A stretch of DNA of 64,000 nucleotides from Mycoplasmopsis gallopavonis (GCF_900660635.1 NZ_LR215032.1:248001-312000), one strand, 5' to 3'. Numbered from the stretch's first letter, positions 1 through 10,862 are shown. The notes: generated by a model from the letters alone, not told the origin. Made by a program: numbers and translations.

Positions 1-394
1 TAACTTCATATCCCATTTGTTTATAATAATTAGCCCAATAAGATGCTTGCTCTTGATCTAAATCTACCTTTGTAAAACATAAAACAGGTTTAATCTTTTT
101 GCTTTCAATAATTGCTAAATATTTATCAACTAAAAAAGGTTGAAATTCCGGTTCTTTAATTGACATAAAAACTAACATTTGATCCACATTTGCTACTTTA
201 GGACGAATAAATTCATTTTTACGCTCAAGAATTTCAACTAATTGCCCGTCTTTTACTAAGACATTATCACCAACAATAGGTTGTAATTCTAAATACCTTA
301 ATTTACCTGCGGCAGGAATTTTTAAAACTAGGTCGTTATGTACAACTGTATAAATACCTGCCACAATTGAATAAACTTTATAAATTTGACTCAT
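1..394 (-). CDS. rsgA: Ribosome small-subunit GTPase RsgA, N-terminal part (runs off window)
   Basis: Only the first 131 codons lie in the window; the gene continues beyond base 1. The visible part is an N-terminal OB-fold followed by the start of a circularly permuted GTPase domain: RPKVANVDQMLVFMS, then FTKVDLD, which is the G4 guanine-specificity motif (N/T-KxD). RsgA is a late 30S assembly factor whose GTPase is stimulated by the ribosome. The ATG at 392-394 directly follows the kinase stop codon (395-397), so both are probably in one transcript with the kinase/phosphatase pair, an arrangement common in Firmicutes and mollicutes. UGG is used for the one Trp seen. Confidence 0.88.
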   Translation of the reverse strand, partial: MSQIYKVYSIVAGIYTVVHNDLVLKIPAAGKLRYLELQPIVGDNVLVKDGQLVEILERKNEFIRPKVANVDQMLVFMSIKEPEFQPFLVDKYLAIIESKKIKPVLCFTKVDLDQEQASYWANYYKQMGYEV

Positions 395-1378
395 TTATGC
401 CAACCTTCAAATTAAAAAGACAAGGACTAAAATAACTAATAAAATAACACTAATAGCAAGAACTAAAAATAAATTGCTATTAATAAATTCAGCTATTCCT
501 TTTTTAGGTTTAATTGTTTTTGGTGATAATGGTTTTTCTAATGTTCTTGTTATGTCTAATGAAGTTCTAAGATCACTACTAAAATCTCAAACATCTTGAT
601 AACGATCTTCAGGTCGTTTAGCTGTTGCTTTTAAGATTACATTACATAAAGCTTGATTAATATCTCTAAATTCTCGTGGATTAGGAAAGTTTTTGTTACG
701 GTGCATTAAAATTGTTTCGCTTTCCTGATTACCTTCAAATGGATATTTACCAATAATCATTTCAAACATAATTATTCCCAAAGCATAAATATCAACCGCT
801 TTAGTAATTTTAGAATTACGGATTGTAAATTCAGGTGCCGCATAATATGGGCTACAAATAATTGCGTTAGTTTTGGTGAAACGCTGCGAATCATTTGTTA
901 AAGAAATTCCTAAATCAATTAATTTAATATTTTGAGATTCATCAATTAAGATGTTTTGACTTTTAATATCTCTGTGAATAATACCATTAGCATGTAAATC
1001 ACCAATTGCTTCTGCTATTTGTAGTCCGTAATTGACTGCTAGCCTTGAATCTAAAGCACCATTATCTGCAATTTTACTTTGTAAGGTCACTCCTTTGATA
1101 TATTCCATAACATAGTACTGCTCAGTATCATCTTCATAAAAATCAATTAATTTCGGAATTCTTTTACAATTTAATTTTCCTAAAAGTTGAATTTCTGATT
1201 TAAAACGCTTCTTATTTACTTCGTTAAAATCATTATTACGATATTTTAAGGCATAATACTGATTATTTTCAAGAGATTTCACCAAAAAGACAGAGCCCAT
1301 TCCTCCATTACCAATAGAATTAATGATTTCATATTTTTGAAAAACGTTTGAGTTACGTTTAATATTGCTATTAATCAT
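395..1378 (-). CDS. Membrane-anchored Hanks-type Ser/Thr protein kinase (PrkC/StkP-like, no PASTA domains)
   Basis: 327 aa when UGA is read as Trp. Kinase features in order: glycine loop GNGGMGSV (about 23-30), ATP-binding Lys45 in YYALKYR, catalytic HRDIKSQN (His135-Asp137), DLG in place of DFG (155-157) and the YYAAPE segment. A single hydrophobic helix near the C-terminus (about 300-322) anchors it; almost nothing follows, so the extracellular PASTA repeats of Firmicute PrkC are absent. I chose ATG 1376-1378 over an upstream in-frame start because it gives the usual start just before the kinase fold and an 8-bp overlap with the phosphatase gene. It should phosphorylate cytoplasmic proteins, opposed by the PP2C phosphatase encoded upstream. 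Confidence 0.92.
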
Positions 1379-2147
1379 TATTAGAACCTCCAAATTCAAA
1401 GTCCACAACAATAACACTCATATTATCGTTTGATTGATTGATTGTGGCTTTTTCAAGAATTTTTGTTCCTATAAATTCAGGAGTTCCTGATAATGAAGTT
1501 AGGTATTCAAGTTCAGAATGATATAAAAATTCATGAACACCATCAGATGTAAGAAGAAGTCTTTTAACATTCGAATAGCTTTTTTCGTCAAAATCATAAA
1601 TTTCGACAGTTGTACTCATCATTGGTCCAATTGAACTAGTTAAATAACGAGCTTTTTCGTTCGAAAAAGCTTGCACAAAATCAAGTCCTCTATCAATCAT
1701 TGAATTTCCGACATTTTGATCTTTTGTAATTTGAATTAATTCATTTTTGTGAGTAAAAGCATAAGCTCTTGAATCACCAGAATTAAAAACAAAAAAACGA
1801 CGAAGCTTAGGAATTATAATTGCTGCAACTAAGGTAGTTCCCATTTGCATTTTGCTAGGATCTTGATCAACTTGTTTTTTAAGTTCCTTTTTAGCAGTTT
1901 CAATCGCAATACCTATTCACTTTTTAGTTTGAATAGCATCTTGGAATTTATAACCACCTGCAATATTTTGAAACTGTAGTCCAAGAGAAGAAACAAGCAT
2001 ACTTGCCGCAACATCTCCATAAGAATGTCCGCCCATTCCATCACAAAGAACAGCTAAATATGCTCCTTCGTTTTCGAAAAATCCAACACGATCGTCATTT
2101 TTAATTCGATAATCACCTTTGAGAGTTTTTTCAAAATGCTTAATCAA
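1371..2147 (-). CDS. PP2C-family Ser/Thr protein phosphatase (PrpC/Stp-like)
   Basis: 258 aa, read through one UGA Trp. Metal-binding and catalytic motifs of the PPM/PP2C family are all present: the NDD near residue 18, LCDGMGGHSYGD, MGTTLVAAII, FNSGDSRAYAF, LTSDGVHEF and the closing DNMSVIVVDF. It overlaps gmk upstream and the kinase downstream by 8 bp each, so translation is probably coupled. Its role is to reverse phosphorylation by the adjacent kinase. The length is normal for bacterial PP2C (240-260 aa). Confidence 0.93.
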
Positions 2148-2742
2148 TATTTAATTCCTTGTGTAAAATTTGACGAATTTCTTCTGCTGCTTCGTTTGGA
2201 TCAACATTAATTATTTGGTATTTAAAAATATCAGATTCAGCAATTTCTTCTTCAGCTTTTGCTAATCTTAATTTCAAAGTTTCTTCATCTTCAGAACCAC
2301 GATTGATAATTCTTCTTCTAAGCTCATTAATTGATGGTGGTAATACAAAAATTGTAATTAAATTATATTTGTCTTCTTCTTGCTTTAACTTAGCTATAAC
2401 TTGTTTTGCTCCACCAGTTTCAATTTCAAGCATTGGTACTTTGTTTTTTGAATGAATCCGATCTAATTCTGAAAATAAAGTCCCGTAATAATTACCAAGG
2501 TGATAAGAAAATTCTAAAAATTTATATTTCTTAATTTTGTCACGAAATTCATCCACATCAATGAAATAGTAGTGCACACCATCAAGTTCACCTTCTCTAC
2601 GTTTTCTTGTAGTAGCTGAACAAGATAAAGACAAATTCAACTCATCAAAATTAAAAAGTAATCTTTCAATTGTTCCTTTACCCACACCACTAGGTCCACT
2701 AAAAATAAGAATTGGTTTTTTTACTTTATTTTTTGTCTTCAT
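2140..2742 (-). CDS. gmk: Guanylate kinase
   Basis: 200 aa. Converts GMP/dGMP to GDP/dGDP with ATP, an essential step in nucleotide salvage. Walker A IFSGPSGVGKGT lies at about 12-23, followed by the GMP-binding segment SATTRKRREGELDGVHYYFI and the arginine-rich lid INRGSEDEET. It is the first gene of the gmk-phosphatase-kinase-rsgA run, and its end overlaps the phosphatase start. A TATAAT-type -10 sits 11 bp upstream of the ATG inside a perfect palindrome (see separate entry). Confidence 0.96.
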   Translation of the reverse strand: MKTKNKVKKPILIFSGPSGVGKGTIERLLFNFDELNLSLSCSATTRKRREGELDGVHYYFIDVDEFRDKIKKYKFLEFSYHLGNYYGTLFSELDRIHSKNKVPMLEIETGGAKQVIAKLKQEEDKYNLITIFVLPPSINELRRRIINRGSEDEETLKLRLAKAEEEIAESDIFKYQIINVDPNEAAEEIRQILHKELNID

Positions 2743-2746
2743 AATT

Positions 2747-2763
2747 ATGCTATATTATAGCAT
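2747..2763 (-). promoter_or_regulatory. gmk promoter -10 inside a 17-bp palindrome
   Basis: The bases ATGCTATA, T, TATAGCAT form a perfect inverted repeat with a 1-bp centre. The minus-strand -10 (TGCTATAAT, extended type; core 2754-2759) lies inside it, and gmk starts 11 bp further on. A repressor-type operator is possible, but an AT-rich palindrome over a -10 box can also arise by chance. Confidence 0.5.
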
Positions 2764-2885
2764 TTTATAATTAAACTTGCTTGCTTTAACTAAAAACAAG
2801 ACCTAAAAAGATATTAAAAAAAACCATAAAAATTCACTTTTTAGTAAAATATTAATACACATCAAACGAGATTAGGAGTAAGAAA

Positions 2886-3725
2886 ATGTTTTATAAATTT
2901 CATAAAGCTTCAAAAGAGTTTGCTAATCAAACTATTCGTAAATTTGGTAAAAAAATTAATGCTACAAAAGTAGGTCATACAGGAATTTTAGATCCATTAG
3001 CAAGCGGTTTAATGATTGTCGCAACTGATAGCGACACTAAACTTTTAGAATATATCTCTGATAAAACAAAAGCCTACATTGCTAAAGCTAAGTTTGGTTA
3101 TAAATCAGAATCACTTGACATAGATACTCCTGTTAGTTTTTTAGAAAAAACAGAAATTACAAAAAAGAATATCGAAGAAGTTTTACCAAAAATTTTAAAA
3201 CTCAAAGAACAAATCCCTCCAATTTATAGTGCTAAAAAAATCAATGGCAAAAAAGCTTATGAGTACGCAAGAGAAAATCAAAAAGTTGAAATGAGAGTGC
3301 AAAAAATCGAGATTTTTGAACTTCAAATTTTGAATTTTGATTTTAAAAAACAAGAACTAGAAATATACATGAAAGTATCTGAAGGAACTTATGTTCGTAG
3401 TTTATTAATGGATCTTGCTAAATTTTTAAAAACAAGCTGTGTGATGAATTATTTAAAACGTGTTGAATGTGGAACAATTAAATTAAATAAACTAGAAGAA
3501 AATCAATCTGAGCAATTAGATTGAAATGAATTGATTGATTTACCTTTTTTTGAACTTAATGAGTTCGAAATCAATCAACTTCATTTTGGAAGAAGTTTCC
3601 AAAAAAACAACTTCAAAGATAATCAACTAGTTTTAGGAATTAAAGAGAAAAAAGTTGCTTGTGTCGGAATTATTCAAAATAATAAATTTCAACCCAAAAA
3701 AGTATTTTTAGAAAGGCTAAGTTAA
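2886..3725 (+). CDS. truB: tRNA pseudouridine(55) synthase TruB
   Basis: 279 aa, read through one UGA Trp. Makes pseudouridine 55 in the T-loop of tRNAs. The catalytic motif is visible as GHTGILDPLASG (nucleophile Asp36; family consensus GTLDPLA), followed by the IPPIYSAKKINGKKAYEYAR substrate-binding segment and EGTYVRSL. The SD sequence AGGAG is 8 bp before the ATG. The stop codon is one base before the HAD hydrolase gene, so truB, the hydrolase and ribF form a tight operon. truB-ribF-rpsO is a common gene order in low-G+C bacteria. Confidence 0.94.
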
Positions 3726-3726
3726 A

Positions 3727-4542
3727 ATGCAAAATTTAAAAGACATAATTAAAGTTGCGGCATTTGATGTTGATGGAACTTTATTACCAAATGGTATTAA
3801 TCAATTTTCAGATAATACTAAAAAAATATTTAAAGAATTAAAGAAAAATGGAGTAATTACAGTAATTTCAACTGCAAGAGAATTTGCTACAATAGGTGAT
3901 TTTCTCGAACAATTAGAACCAGTTGATTATTTCATCGGAGCAAACGGATCATTTATTTGGGATGTTCAAAAGAAAGACTTCTTATATAAGAGTACTTTAA
4001 TTAAAGAAGAAGTTGTTGATCTTTATGATCAATTTGCTAGTCAAGTTAATGGTTTTTCTGTGGCTGATTTTAATAAAGTTTATAAATCACCAAAAATGAA
4101 TTTAGATTCATGATTTGTGAGACCTTTCCAAGAAAACTACAAAAATTTTGATGAAGCATATTTGTCAAGAAATGATTTATATGTAATTACAATTAATTGT
4201 GATAATACACGTGAATTAAGCGATGAAATTTCTAAATACATTCTAGAAAAAGGTTACCAAATGGAAATATCAGCTCGTTGAACCAGAGGTTTTTTCATTA
4301 GTCCTAAAAACATTACTAAAAGTCATACTTTAGAAATTCTTTGTGAAAAATTAGGATATTCAATCAATAATCTTATTGCTTTCGGAGATAGCTCTAACGA
4401 TTTTGAAATGATTCGTGACGCATATTATGGAGTTGCTATGGAAAGAGCTAACGATAAAATTAAAAGAGTAGCTAAAGATATAGCTCTAGATTGTGAATAT
4501 GATGGTGTCTACTGAAAACTTAAAGAATTAAAATTAATTTAA
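3727..4542 (+). CDS. HAD-superfamily (Cof/YkrA-type) phosphatase
   Basis: 271 aa with three UGA Trp codons. HAD motif I is AAFDVDGTLL (nucleophile Asp14 with Asp16); motif II is a Ser/Thr in VISTAR; motif IV is FGDSSNDFEMI near the C-terminus. This is the type IIB (Cof-like) HAD architecture with a cap inserted between motifs II and III. Members dephosphorylate sugar phosphates or flavin/pyridoxal phosphates; its place beside ribF would fit a nucleotide or flavin-phosphate substrate, but that is inference. Confidence 0.88.
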
Positions 4543-4544
4543 AA

Positions 4545-5444
4545 ATGACTCAAAGTTTACTAGTTACACCATTTGAACAATTTAAACCCCAAGAGAACAA
4601 CATTTATATCATTGGTGCATTCGAAAGCTTTCACCAAGGACATTATTCTCTTCTTAAACAAGCTCAAAAACTCAAAGGAAGAAAAATTTTAGTTACATTT
4701 GATAATGATGATTTACCGAACAAGGGAAAAAAATTCACTGATAATAATGCTAAATTAGCTAATTACACAAATTTGCCAATTGATCAAATTGTTCTTTTAG
4801 AATTTTCTAAAATAGGTTTAATGGAAGGGTTAGATTTTTTACAAAAATTAACAGGTAATTTAGCTTGTACAATTATTGTTGGTAAAAATTTTGCTTGTGG
4901 CAGAAATGCTGCTTGCAAAGTTAGCGATATCAAAAATTTCTTAAAGAACGCAAATGTAATTGGAGTTGATATTTTAAAAGAACAAGGTTCTAAAATTTCA
5001 ACATCCAATTTAAAAGAAGCTCTTTTCTTTGGAGATCTTGAATTTTTAGATAATAAGTTAATTCATAACTATACATTTACAGCTTTTAATTTTAATTCTG
5101 TTGAATGAACTTTTGAGAGAGATTCTCAAATCACTCCAATCGCTGAAGGATTTTATTACGGATCTGTAATAGTCTTATTAAAGCAAAGTAAAATGATTTT
5201 TCCTGCTCTTATTCAAATTAATAAAAATAATCAAAATGGGATTTTTCTTTTAACTAATTTAGATGAAAATTCTAAGTTTAATAAAGATATTCTTAAAGAA
5301 TTTAAACTTGCTTCTAAAAAGCATGAGTTGCTAATTGAAATTGTCAAAACATTTCGTTTAATCAAAAAAAGTGACAACCAAATAATTACCGATTTAGATC
5401 TTGAAAAAGCTGAAGAAAATTTTGATTTTGCTTGATTTAAATAA
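4545..5444 (+). CDS. ribF: FAD synthetase, RibF-type, with a diverged riboflavin-kinase region
   Basis: 299 aa. The N-terminal nucleotidyltransferase half is clear: IIGAFESFHQGHYSLL (about 20-35) carries the HxGH nucleotide-binding motif, and ISTSNLKEAL matches the conserved ISSTxIR stretch. The C-terminal half, normally riboflavin kinase, keeps overall length and the EGFYYGSV segment, but I cannot find the GFPTAN motif that binds flavin and ATP-Mg. The protein may therefore adenylylate FMN only. It starts 2 bp after the HAD gene. Confidence 0.85.
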
Positions 5445-5457
5445 ATTCTTTTTGTTA

Positions 5458-5463
5458 TATAAT
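5458..5463 (+). promoter_or_regulatory. Candidate -10 box for rpsO
   Basis: TATAAT at 5458-5463, just after the ribF stop, with only a weak TTGATT at 5432-5437 (20-bp spacing). It leaves an S15 leader of about 85 nt before the strong AAAGGAG site at rpsO. S15 leaders are often autoregulatory, but I see no specific fold. Confidence 0.45.
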
Positions 5464-5553
5464 AAAAAGGAAAAACATAAATTTTAGACTTGGTTTTACA
5501 AAAAATCTAAAAACTAGGTTTAAAACATAATAATACACAAAGGAGATTTTATT

Positions 5554-5820
5554 ATGGTTTCAAAAGAAAGAAAAGCAGAATTAGTTAAAAAATACGGAAA
5601 AAATGCTAAAGATACAGGGAATGCAGTTGTTCAAATTGCGATTTTAACAGAAGATATCGAGGCTCTTAAACCTCACTTTGCAAAAAATCCAAAAGACAAC
5701 CACTCACGTAGAGGTTTCTTAGCTAAAATTGCTCAACGTAAAGTGTTATTAAAACACCTTAAAGAAACAGATTTTGATGCTTACGCAAAAGCATTAGAAG
5801 ATCTTAATATCCGTAAATAA
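5554..5820 (+). CDS. rpsO: 30S ribosomal protein S15
   Basis: 88 aa, the normal length. The S15 signature is seen as [15 protein letters not shown], then [19 protein letters not shown] and the RRxLLxYL-like [10 protein letters not shown] stretch. It binds 16S rRNA helices 20-22 and nucleates the platform. AAAGGAG lies 8 bp upstream of the ATG. Confidence 0.97.
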   Translation: MVSKERKAELVKKYGKNAKDTGNAVVQIAILTEDIEALKPHFAKNPKDNHSRRGFLAKIAQRKVLLKHLKETDFDAYAKALEDLNIRK

Positions 5821-5850
5821 TTCTTGATTAAATAAATATTTATTTGATTT

Positions 5851-5880
5851 AAAAACTTCAACTTACTTGTTGAAGTTTTT
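5851..5880. terminator. Bidirectional terminator between rpsO and recA
   Basis: AAAAACTTCAAC and GTTGAAGTTTTT form a 12-bp stem around a 6-nt loop. T-runs on both sides allow it to serve the convergent rpsO and recA transcripts. Confidence 0.85.
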
Positions 5881-5882
5881 TC

Positions 5883-6905
5883 TTATATATTTTTTATTTG
5901 ATTCATAATTTCTTGTTTAATTTCTTTGTGTTGCTCGATGTATTCCTTCATGTTCTTTTTACCTTGAGCTAAATTTTTGTCATCCTTACTATATCAAGAC
6001 CCTTTGCGTTCAATAATTCCTTTTTCAACACCTAAATCAACAAGTTCACCAATCTTATCAATTCCCTGGGCAAAATAAATTTCACTATTAGCTGTTTTAT
6101 AAGGAGCCGCTAATTTATTTTTAACAACTTTAAATTTAATTTCATTTCCAATAATATCTTTGGATTCATTAATGATCGAACCTTTTCGAACCTCAATTCT
6201 AATACTTGCATAAAATTTTAAAGCTCTTCCACCAGGAGTTGTTTCTGGATTACCAAAAATTAAGCCGACTTTTTCACGAATTTGATTAATAAAAATAATT
6301 GTTGTTTTATTTTTGTTTAAATTCCCTGTAATTTTACGGAGTGCTTTGGACATTAAACGTGCTTGTAAACCGATTTGCTGATCAGTCATTTCACCTTGCA
6401 ATTCAGCTTCTGGGACTAAAGCTGCAACTGAATCAACTACAATTAAATCCACTTTACCAGTTTTAGCTAGAATATCAACAATTTCAAGAGCTTGTTCACC
6501 TGAATCTGGTTGTGAAAGAATTAAATTATTAACATCAACTCCAATATTTGAAGCATAACCAGGATCAATTGAATGTTCCGCATCAATAAAAGCAGCTATT
6601 CCTCCTTGTTCTTGAATCGAAGCAATTGCATGTAAACTCAAAGTTGTTTTACCACAACTTTCTGGACCATAAATTTCTATAATCCGACCTTTTGGAAGAC
6701 CACCGATTCCAAGTGCTTGATCTAATGCAAAACTACCACTATGAAACGAATCAACTTTCACGTCATTAACTTGGCCTAATAACATTATTGATTCTTTACC
6801 ATATTTCTTTTCTATTTCTTTTATTGCATCTTTGATATCTTTGTCTGAATCAATTACAATTGGTTTTTCTTGGTCATTTATTTTTGTTTCTACTTGTGCT
6901 GTCAT
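5883..6905 (-). CDS. recA: Recombinase RecA
   Basis: 340 aa, full length, read through one UGA Trp near the C-terminus. Walker A GPESCGKT (80-87), Walker [11 protein letters not shown], the L1/L2 DNA-binding loops ([21 protein letters not shown] and the region before [10 protein letters not shown]) and the [17 protein letters not shown] turn (here [14 protein letters not shown]) are all intact. It drives strand exchange in homologous recombination; with multiple near-identical IS copies in this window it also has ready substrates for rearrangement. GGAGAAAAA lies before ATG 6903-6905. Confidence 0.97.
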
Positions 6906-7025
6906 TTTTTCTCCACTTAATTAATAATTTTTTTGATAAAACGAACAAAAAAAGAACTAAAAAAGTAATTTACTTAATTATAAAAAATAAAAATAGAAAA
7001 AATATTAAGAATTTTTAAAAAAATA

Positions 7026-7053
7026 TTGACTTAAAAATAAAAGTAGGTATAAT
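7026..7053 (+). promoter_or_regulatory. Strong promoter of tRNA-Gly
   Basis: TTGACT (7026-7031) and TATAAT (7048-7053) with 16-bp spacing, the closest match to a housekeeping sigma-A promoter in the window. The tRNA begins 14 bp downstream. Confidence 0.85.
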
Positions 7054-7066
7054 AATTAAGCAAGTT

Positions 7067-7140
7067 GCGAGTGTAGTTTAATGGCAGAACTTCAGCCTTC
7101 CAAGCTGACTATGAGGGTTCGATTCCCTTCACTCGCTCCA
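7067..7140 (+). tRNA. tRNA-Gly(UCC)
   Basis: 74 nt including an encoded CCA. Acceptor GCGAGTG pairs with CACTCGC; the D-stem is GTTT/GAAC; the anticodon stem TCAGC/GCTGA encloses loop CTTCCAA with anticodon TCC; the T-arm contains the GTTCGATTC loop. Discriminator base is T. UCC reads GGN in mycoplasmas that keep a single tRNA-Gly. Confidence 0.95.
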
Positions 7141-7162
7141 TTTCAAGAAATTGACCAAAACT

Positions 7163-8486
7163 TAAACTGGGACACGAAAAGTGGACAAAAAGTTTAATTT
7201 ACTAAAACACCTCAACACTCTTGAGGTGTTTTTCAATTTAATACTGATTGAATTCTTTCGTTGTTGTATCAAAACACAAAATCATCAATCAGTGATTTTA
7301 ATTCATTAAAAGTTATTTTTGTAATATCGATTAATTTTAAACATTCTGATTTTAAAATTGAAAAGAAATATTCTGCTTCTCTATTATCTAAAGAATTTCC
7401 TACTCTACCCATTGATACAACACCATTGTTTTTCTGAATTAAATCTACATAAGTTTTTGAAGAATATTGGAAACCATGATCAGAATGAGCTATTCATTTT
7501 TTATCCATTTTGATTTTAGACATATGTTCTATTACTAGTTCTAAATCATTTCTTTTTGAAAGATTATAATTAACAACAAATTTGCTTTTGTGATCAATCG
7601 CAACAGATAAAAATACAAAATTGTTTAAGCAATCTTTTGGTGCAGAAATATAAGTAACATCAGTGGCAATTATTTGGTTTGTCTCTCCGTGATAATCACG
7701 ATTAACAAGATCTATAAATTTTACGTTTGTGTTCTTTTGTTCTCTATCTATTTTCTTTCTTCTGATTAAACAAAATAAGTTTAATCTTCTCATCGCTCTA
7801 CCAATAGTCCTATAATTTAGATCTATTTGGAATTTTGTTCTAATATAACTTTCCAATCTTTTTCTACCAAACAAACCCTTATTTTTCTTAAATGACTTAA
7901 TTATTAATTCATCATATTTAGTATTTACAGATTTTTTTCTTGTTTGCTGCTCTTTAGTTTTTAGATTGTGAATTGTTGACTTAGATTTATTAAAGCATAG
8001 GCCCAATTTTCTTGTAGAAAGTGAAGATTTCTTAATTTTAGAAATATCAACTTCAATATTATTTCTATCAAAAGAGTCTTTATAAATTTCTAAAATTTCA
8101 ATCAATTGTTCCTTAGGCATTTTTTCTCATTCCTTTTTTACAATTTCAATAGGAGTAATTTTTTGCCTTTTTGGTCTACCTGACCCTTTACCTTTTTTAG
8201 ATGATTTACCTGTTTGCGATTCTATATTTATCATTCCTAAATTATATCTGTTATACTTGAAGACAAAATATTTTTTAGCCTCATTGAATTTTCTATCAAA
8301 AAAACTAAAACCTCTGATTGAATAATATTTAAGTTCAAAATCATTTTTTGATATCAAATTATTTTTGTAATCTTCATAACTACCGAATAGTTCTAATCAT
8401 TCATGTGCCTTTAATTGTCTCATAATACCTCCTAAATATATAAAAACACGAAATATGGTTGTGTCCATATTTCGTGTCCCAGTTTA
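7163..8486 (-). mobile_element. IS3-family insertion sequence, 1324 bp (single copy type)
   Basis: Imperfect terminal inverted repeats of about 25 bp (TAAACTGGGACACGAAA at the left, its complement at the right) bound one long minus-strand transposase gene. A 3-bp target duplication ACT is seen at 7160-7162 and 8487-8489. It inserted downstream of the tRNA-Gly. It is related to, but clearly distinct from, the five 1268-bp elements elsewhere in the window, which share the TAAACT..G end sequence. Confidence 0.88.
7194..8423 (-). CDS. IS3-family transposase, single fused frame
   Basis: 409 aa. N-terminal half has helix-turn-helix character and the basic GSGRPKRQK linker; C-terminal half is an rve/DDE integrase core with ATDVTYIS (first Asp), HSDHGFQY (second Asp) and the Glu in NREAEYFFSILKSE. 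Unlike most IS3 elements, orfA and orfB are in the same frame, so no programmed frameshift is needed; this is the IS1138/IS1221-like state known in mycoplasmas. AGGAGG lies before ATG 8421-8423. Four UGA Trp codons occur. It appears intact. Confidence 0.88.
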
Positions 8487-8501
8487 ACTGGCATTAGCTA
8501 G

Positions 8502-8517
8502 TTTTTTTTTTTTTTTT
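8502..8517. repeat. 16-nt homopolymer T tract
   Basis: Uninterrupted T16 just beyond the IS3 element's right end, near the terminator of the exporter gene. Such tracts are slippage-prone in mycoplasmas. No promoter is seen next to this one. Confidence 0.8.
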
Positions 8518-8525
8518 GTAAAGAA

Positions 8526-8551
8526 AAACTTAGGTACAAAGACCTAAGTTT
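8526..8551 (-). terminator. Terminator of the lanthipeptide-type operon
   Basis: AAACTTAGGT and ACCTAAGTTT form a 10-bp stem with a 6-nt loop, followed on the minus strand by TTTTTCTTTAC. It starts 6 bp after the last ABC gene. Confidence 0.85.
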
Positions 8552-8557
8552 ATATGT

Positions 8558-10102
8558 TTAAGTAAGACTAAGAACATGATCGAACTGAGCAATTTGACTT
8601 GCTTCCATATGGTGAGAAATAAAAATAATTGTCGCATTTAAATTTATTAAGTATTCAAAAATACTATGTCTAAGCTCTGGATTCAAATTACTCAACGATT
8701 CATCTAAAATATAAATGTTTTTATTTTTTGCAAATAAGTCCAATAATTGAAGTCTTTGTTTTTGTCCAAGTGATAATTGTTCAGTGATTAAAGTTTCTTC
8801 AAAATTAACGAAATCAATATGAAAAGGAATTAAAAGATTTTGCACTTCTTTCTGAGTTCAATAATCACTTGAAATTTTTTCTGGTAAAAGAATTTCGTGA
8901 TTTAAAATTCCAATATTTTTTGAAAGATCATCGTTTTTGTTAATAACTTGTCCATTCACCAAAACTTGTCCTTCATAATCTCAAATTAAATTAGTTAAAA
9001 TGTTTGTAATTGTAGTTTTACCACTTCCTGATTGACCTTGAATTAAATATTTTTGATTTTTATGAATTTGTCAATTAAAGTTTTCTAAAATTTGAGTTTC
9101 ATCATATTTAAACGAAATATTCTCCATTTTTAATGACTCAAAATCCAAAAGAGGTAATTGGTTTTTAATTTCAAATTGTTGATAGAACGCAGTGATTCGT
9201 TTAGCTAGATCTAAATATCCTCATCCGGTTCTAGCTGCTGTTTTTAAAGAACCAATTGTTTGATCAAATTCCGCATATTTTGTAATAAATAAAATTAAAA
9301 GTGGTAAAGTAATAAAGTCTTTTTGGTAAAAAACTAAGCTTAAAACTAGAACAACACCAAAATTAAGTCATTCAATAAATTTACTAAAAAGTTCTCAAAA
9401 TCCACCAACAATTTTGTATTGAGAAATCTTTTTATATTCGCTAGATAAATCTTTAACAAATAAAGAAGCAATTAATTCACGTTTATTTGCAAAAGCAAAT
9501 GTCGTAAAGCCGACAACATAACGTGCTGCTTTTTGGTAAATTTGATGTTCTACTTGATTGCTTTTAACATCAAATTTAGCACTCATTTTAGTAATTAATA
9601 AGTTAGCTAATAATTTAAAAATTGATAAACCTCAAAAAATTAATGTCATTTTTCAAGATAAAATTGCATAAAAAATTGTAAATCCAACAATTAAACTTAA
9701 ACTTTCAATAAAGTTAAAAATGAAAACATAACTGACAACCAAGTTATTTGCATCTACATCTAGAACTCCAACAAACTTTTCACTTGAATTAAGTTTAAAT
9801 TCACGGGGGTGGAAAAGACTTTGACGATGCAATAGTTCACTTCTTAAATTTACCGTTCCTACTTGCATAAATTTAATTTTGATTCGTTCAACAACTATTA
9901 AAAGACAAATTACAACAATTTCGACTCCAAATAGACCTAATAAATAATAAATCGAATCACTTCTAAGATTATCCGAAAGTGCTTCGATAATTTGTAAAAA
10001 GAGTCATGAAGCAAAAACAACAAGTGCAGATTTGATTAAAATTCAAAAAATTAATGCTCAAAAACTAGGTTGTTTTTTCGAAATAATTTTATAATAGCTC
10101 AT
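8558..10102 (-). CDS. ABC half-exporter (TMD-NBD), second exporter gene of the LanKC locus
   Basis: 514 aa with many UGA Trp codons. The first about 290 residues are a six-helix exporter-type membrane domain. The nucleotide-binding domain follows: Walker A GQSGSGKTT, a non-canonical signature LSLGQKQRLQ (consensus LSGGQ), Walker B NIYILDE and H-loop ISHH. It is shorter than typical 570-600 aa exporters and has no N-terminal C39 peptidase domain. It overlaps the end of the upstream half-exporter by 14 bp and has AAAGGAG before its ATG. In context it should form a heterodimer with that partner and export the modified peptide, or confer self-protection. Confidence 0.85.
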
Positions 10103-10862
10103 GCACTTCTCCTTTCGCTACCTCAATTTTTCTATTAAAGTATTTTTGATATTTAGGCTTCATTGTGTGTGAAATTAAAATAATTGTTTTATCTAGATTT
10201 TGTAAAAATTCTAAAATTTGAACAACATTAGCTTGATCGATATTACTAATTGATTCGTCAAAAATTAAAATATTTTTATCTGAATTTAATGCACGAATTA
10301 GAGCAATTCTTTGAAGTTGTCCATGAGAATATTGGTAATTATCAACATTAACTTGCTCATTTAAATTTAAATCACTTAAATTTAGTAAATCAACAAGTTT
10401 CTTAGTAAATTCTTCTTTTGTTGGTTCAAAAAATGTTAAGTTATCTAATAAGGTTCCAGGAATTAAATCTTCTTTTTCTTTAGTTAAATAAACATTTTGA
10501 TTTAAACTAGAATTTGTAATTTCTAAGTTATTAAAGAAAACTTGTTCGCTATTTTCAAACGGTAAAAGTCCACTTAAATAAAACATCAGTGAACTTTTAC
10601 CACTACCGCTTGGTCCATAAATTCAGATTTTATCTTTACTATGTAATTCTAGATTAATATTTTTTAATACAATTTTTTCAAGATTTTTATCGTAAATATT
10701 AGCATTAACTAATTTTAAGCTTGCAAATTCACTAATTGTTTCCTCATTAATATCACTTAATTTTTGAATTTCTTCAATTGGTGAATAAAGTCCTTCATTA
10801 TATTGTGCTTCTTGATATTGAACATATTGAGTGTGATAAAGGAAATTAATTAAAAGGTTTGA

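Noticed and set aside
8490..8520. Phase-variable promoter at the T16 tract
   Set aside because: The tract lies downstream of the exporter terminator and beside an IS end; no promoter or plus-strand gene follows it.
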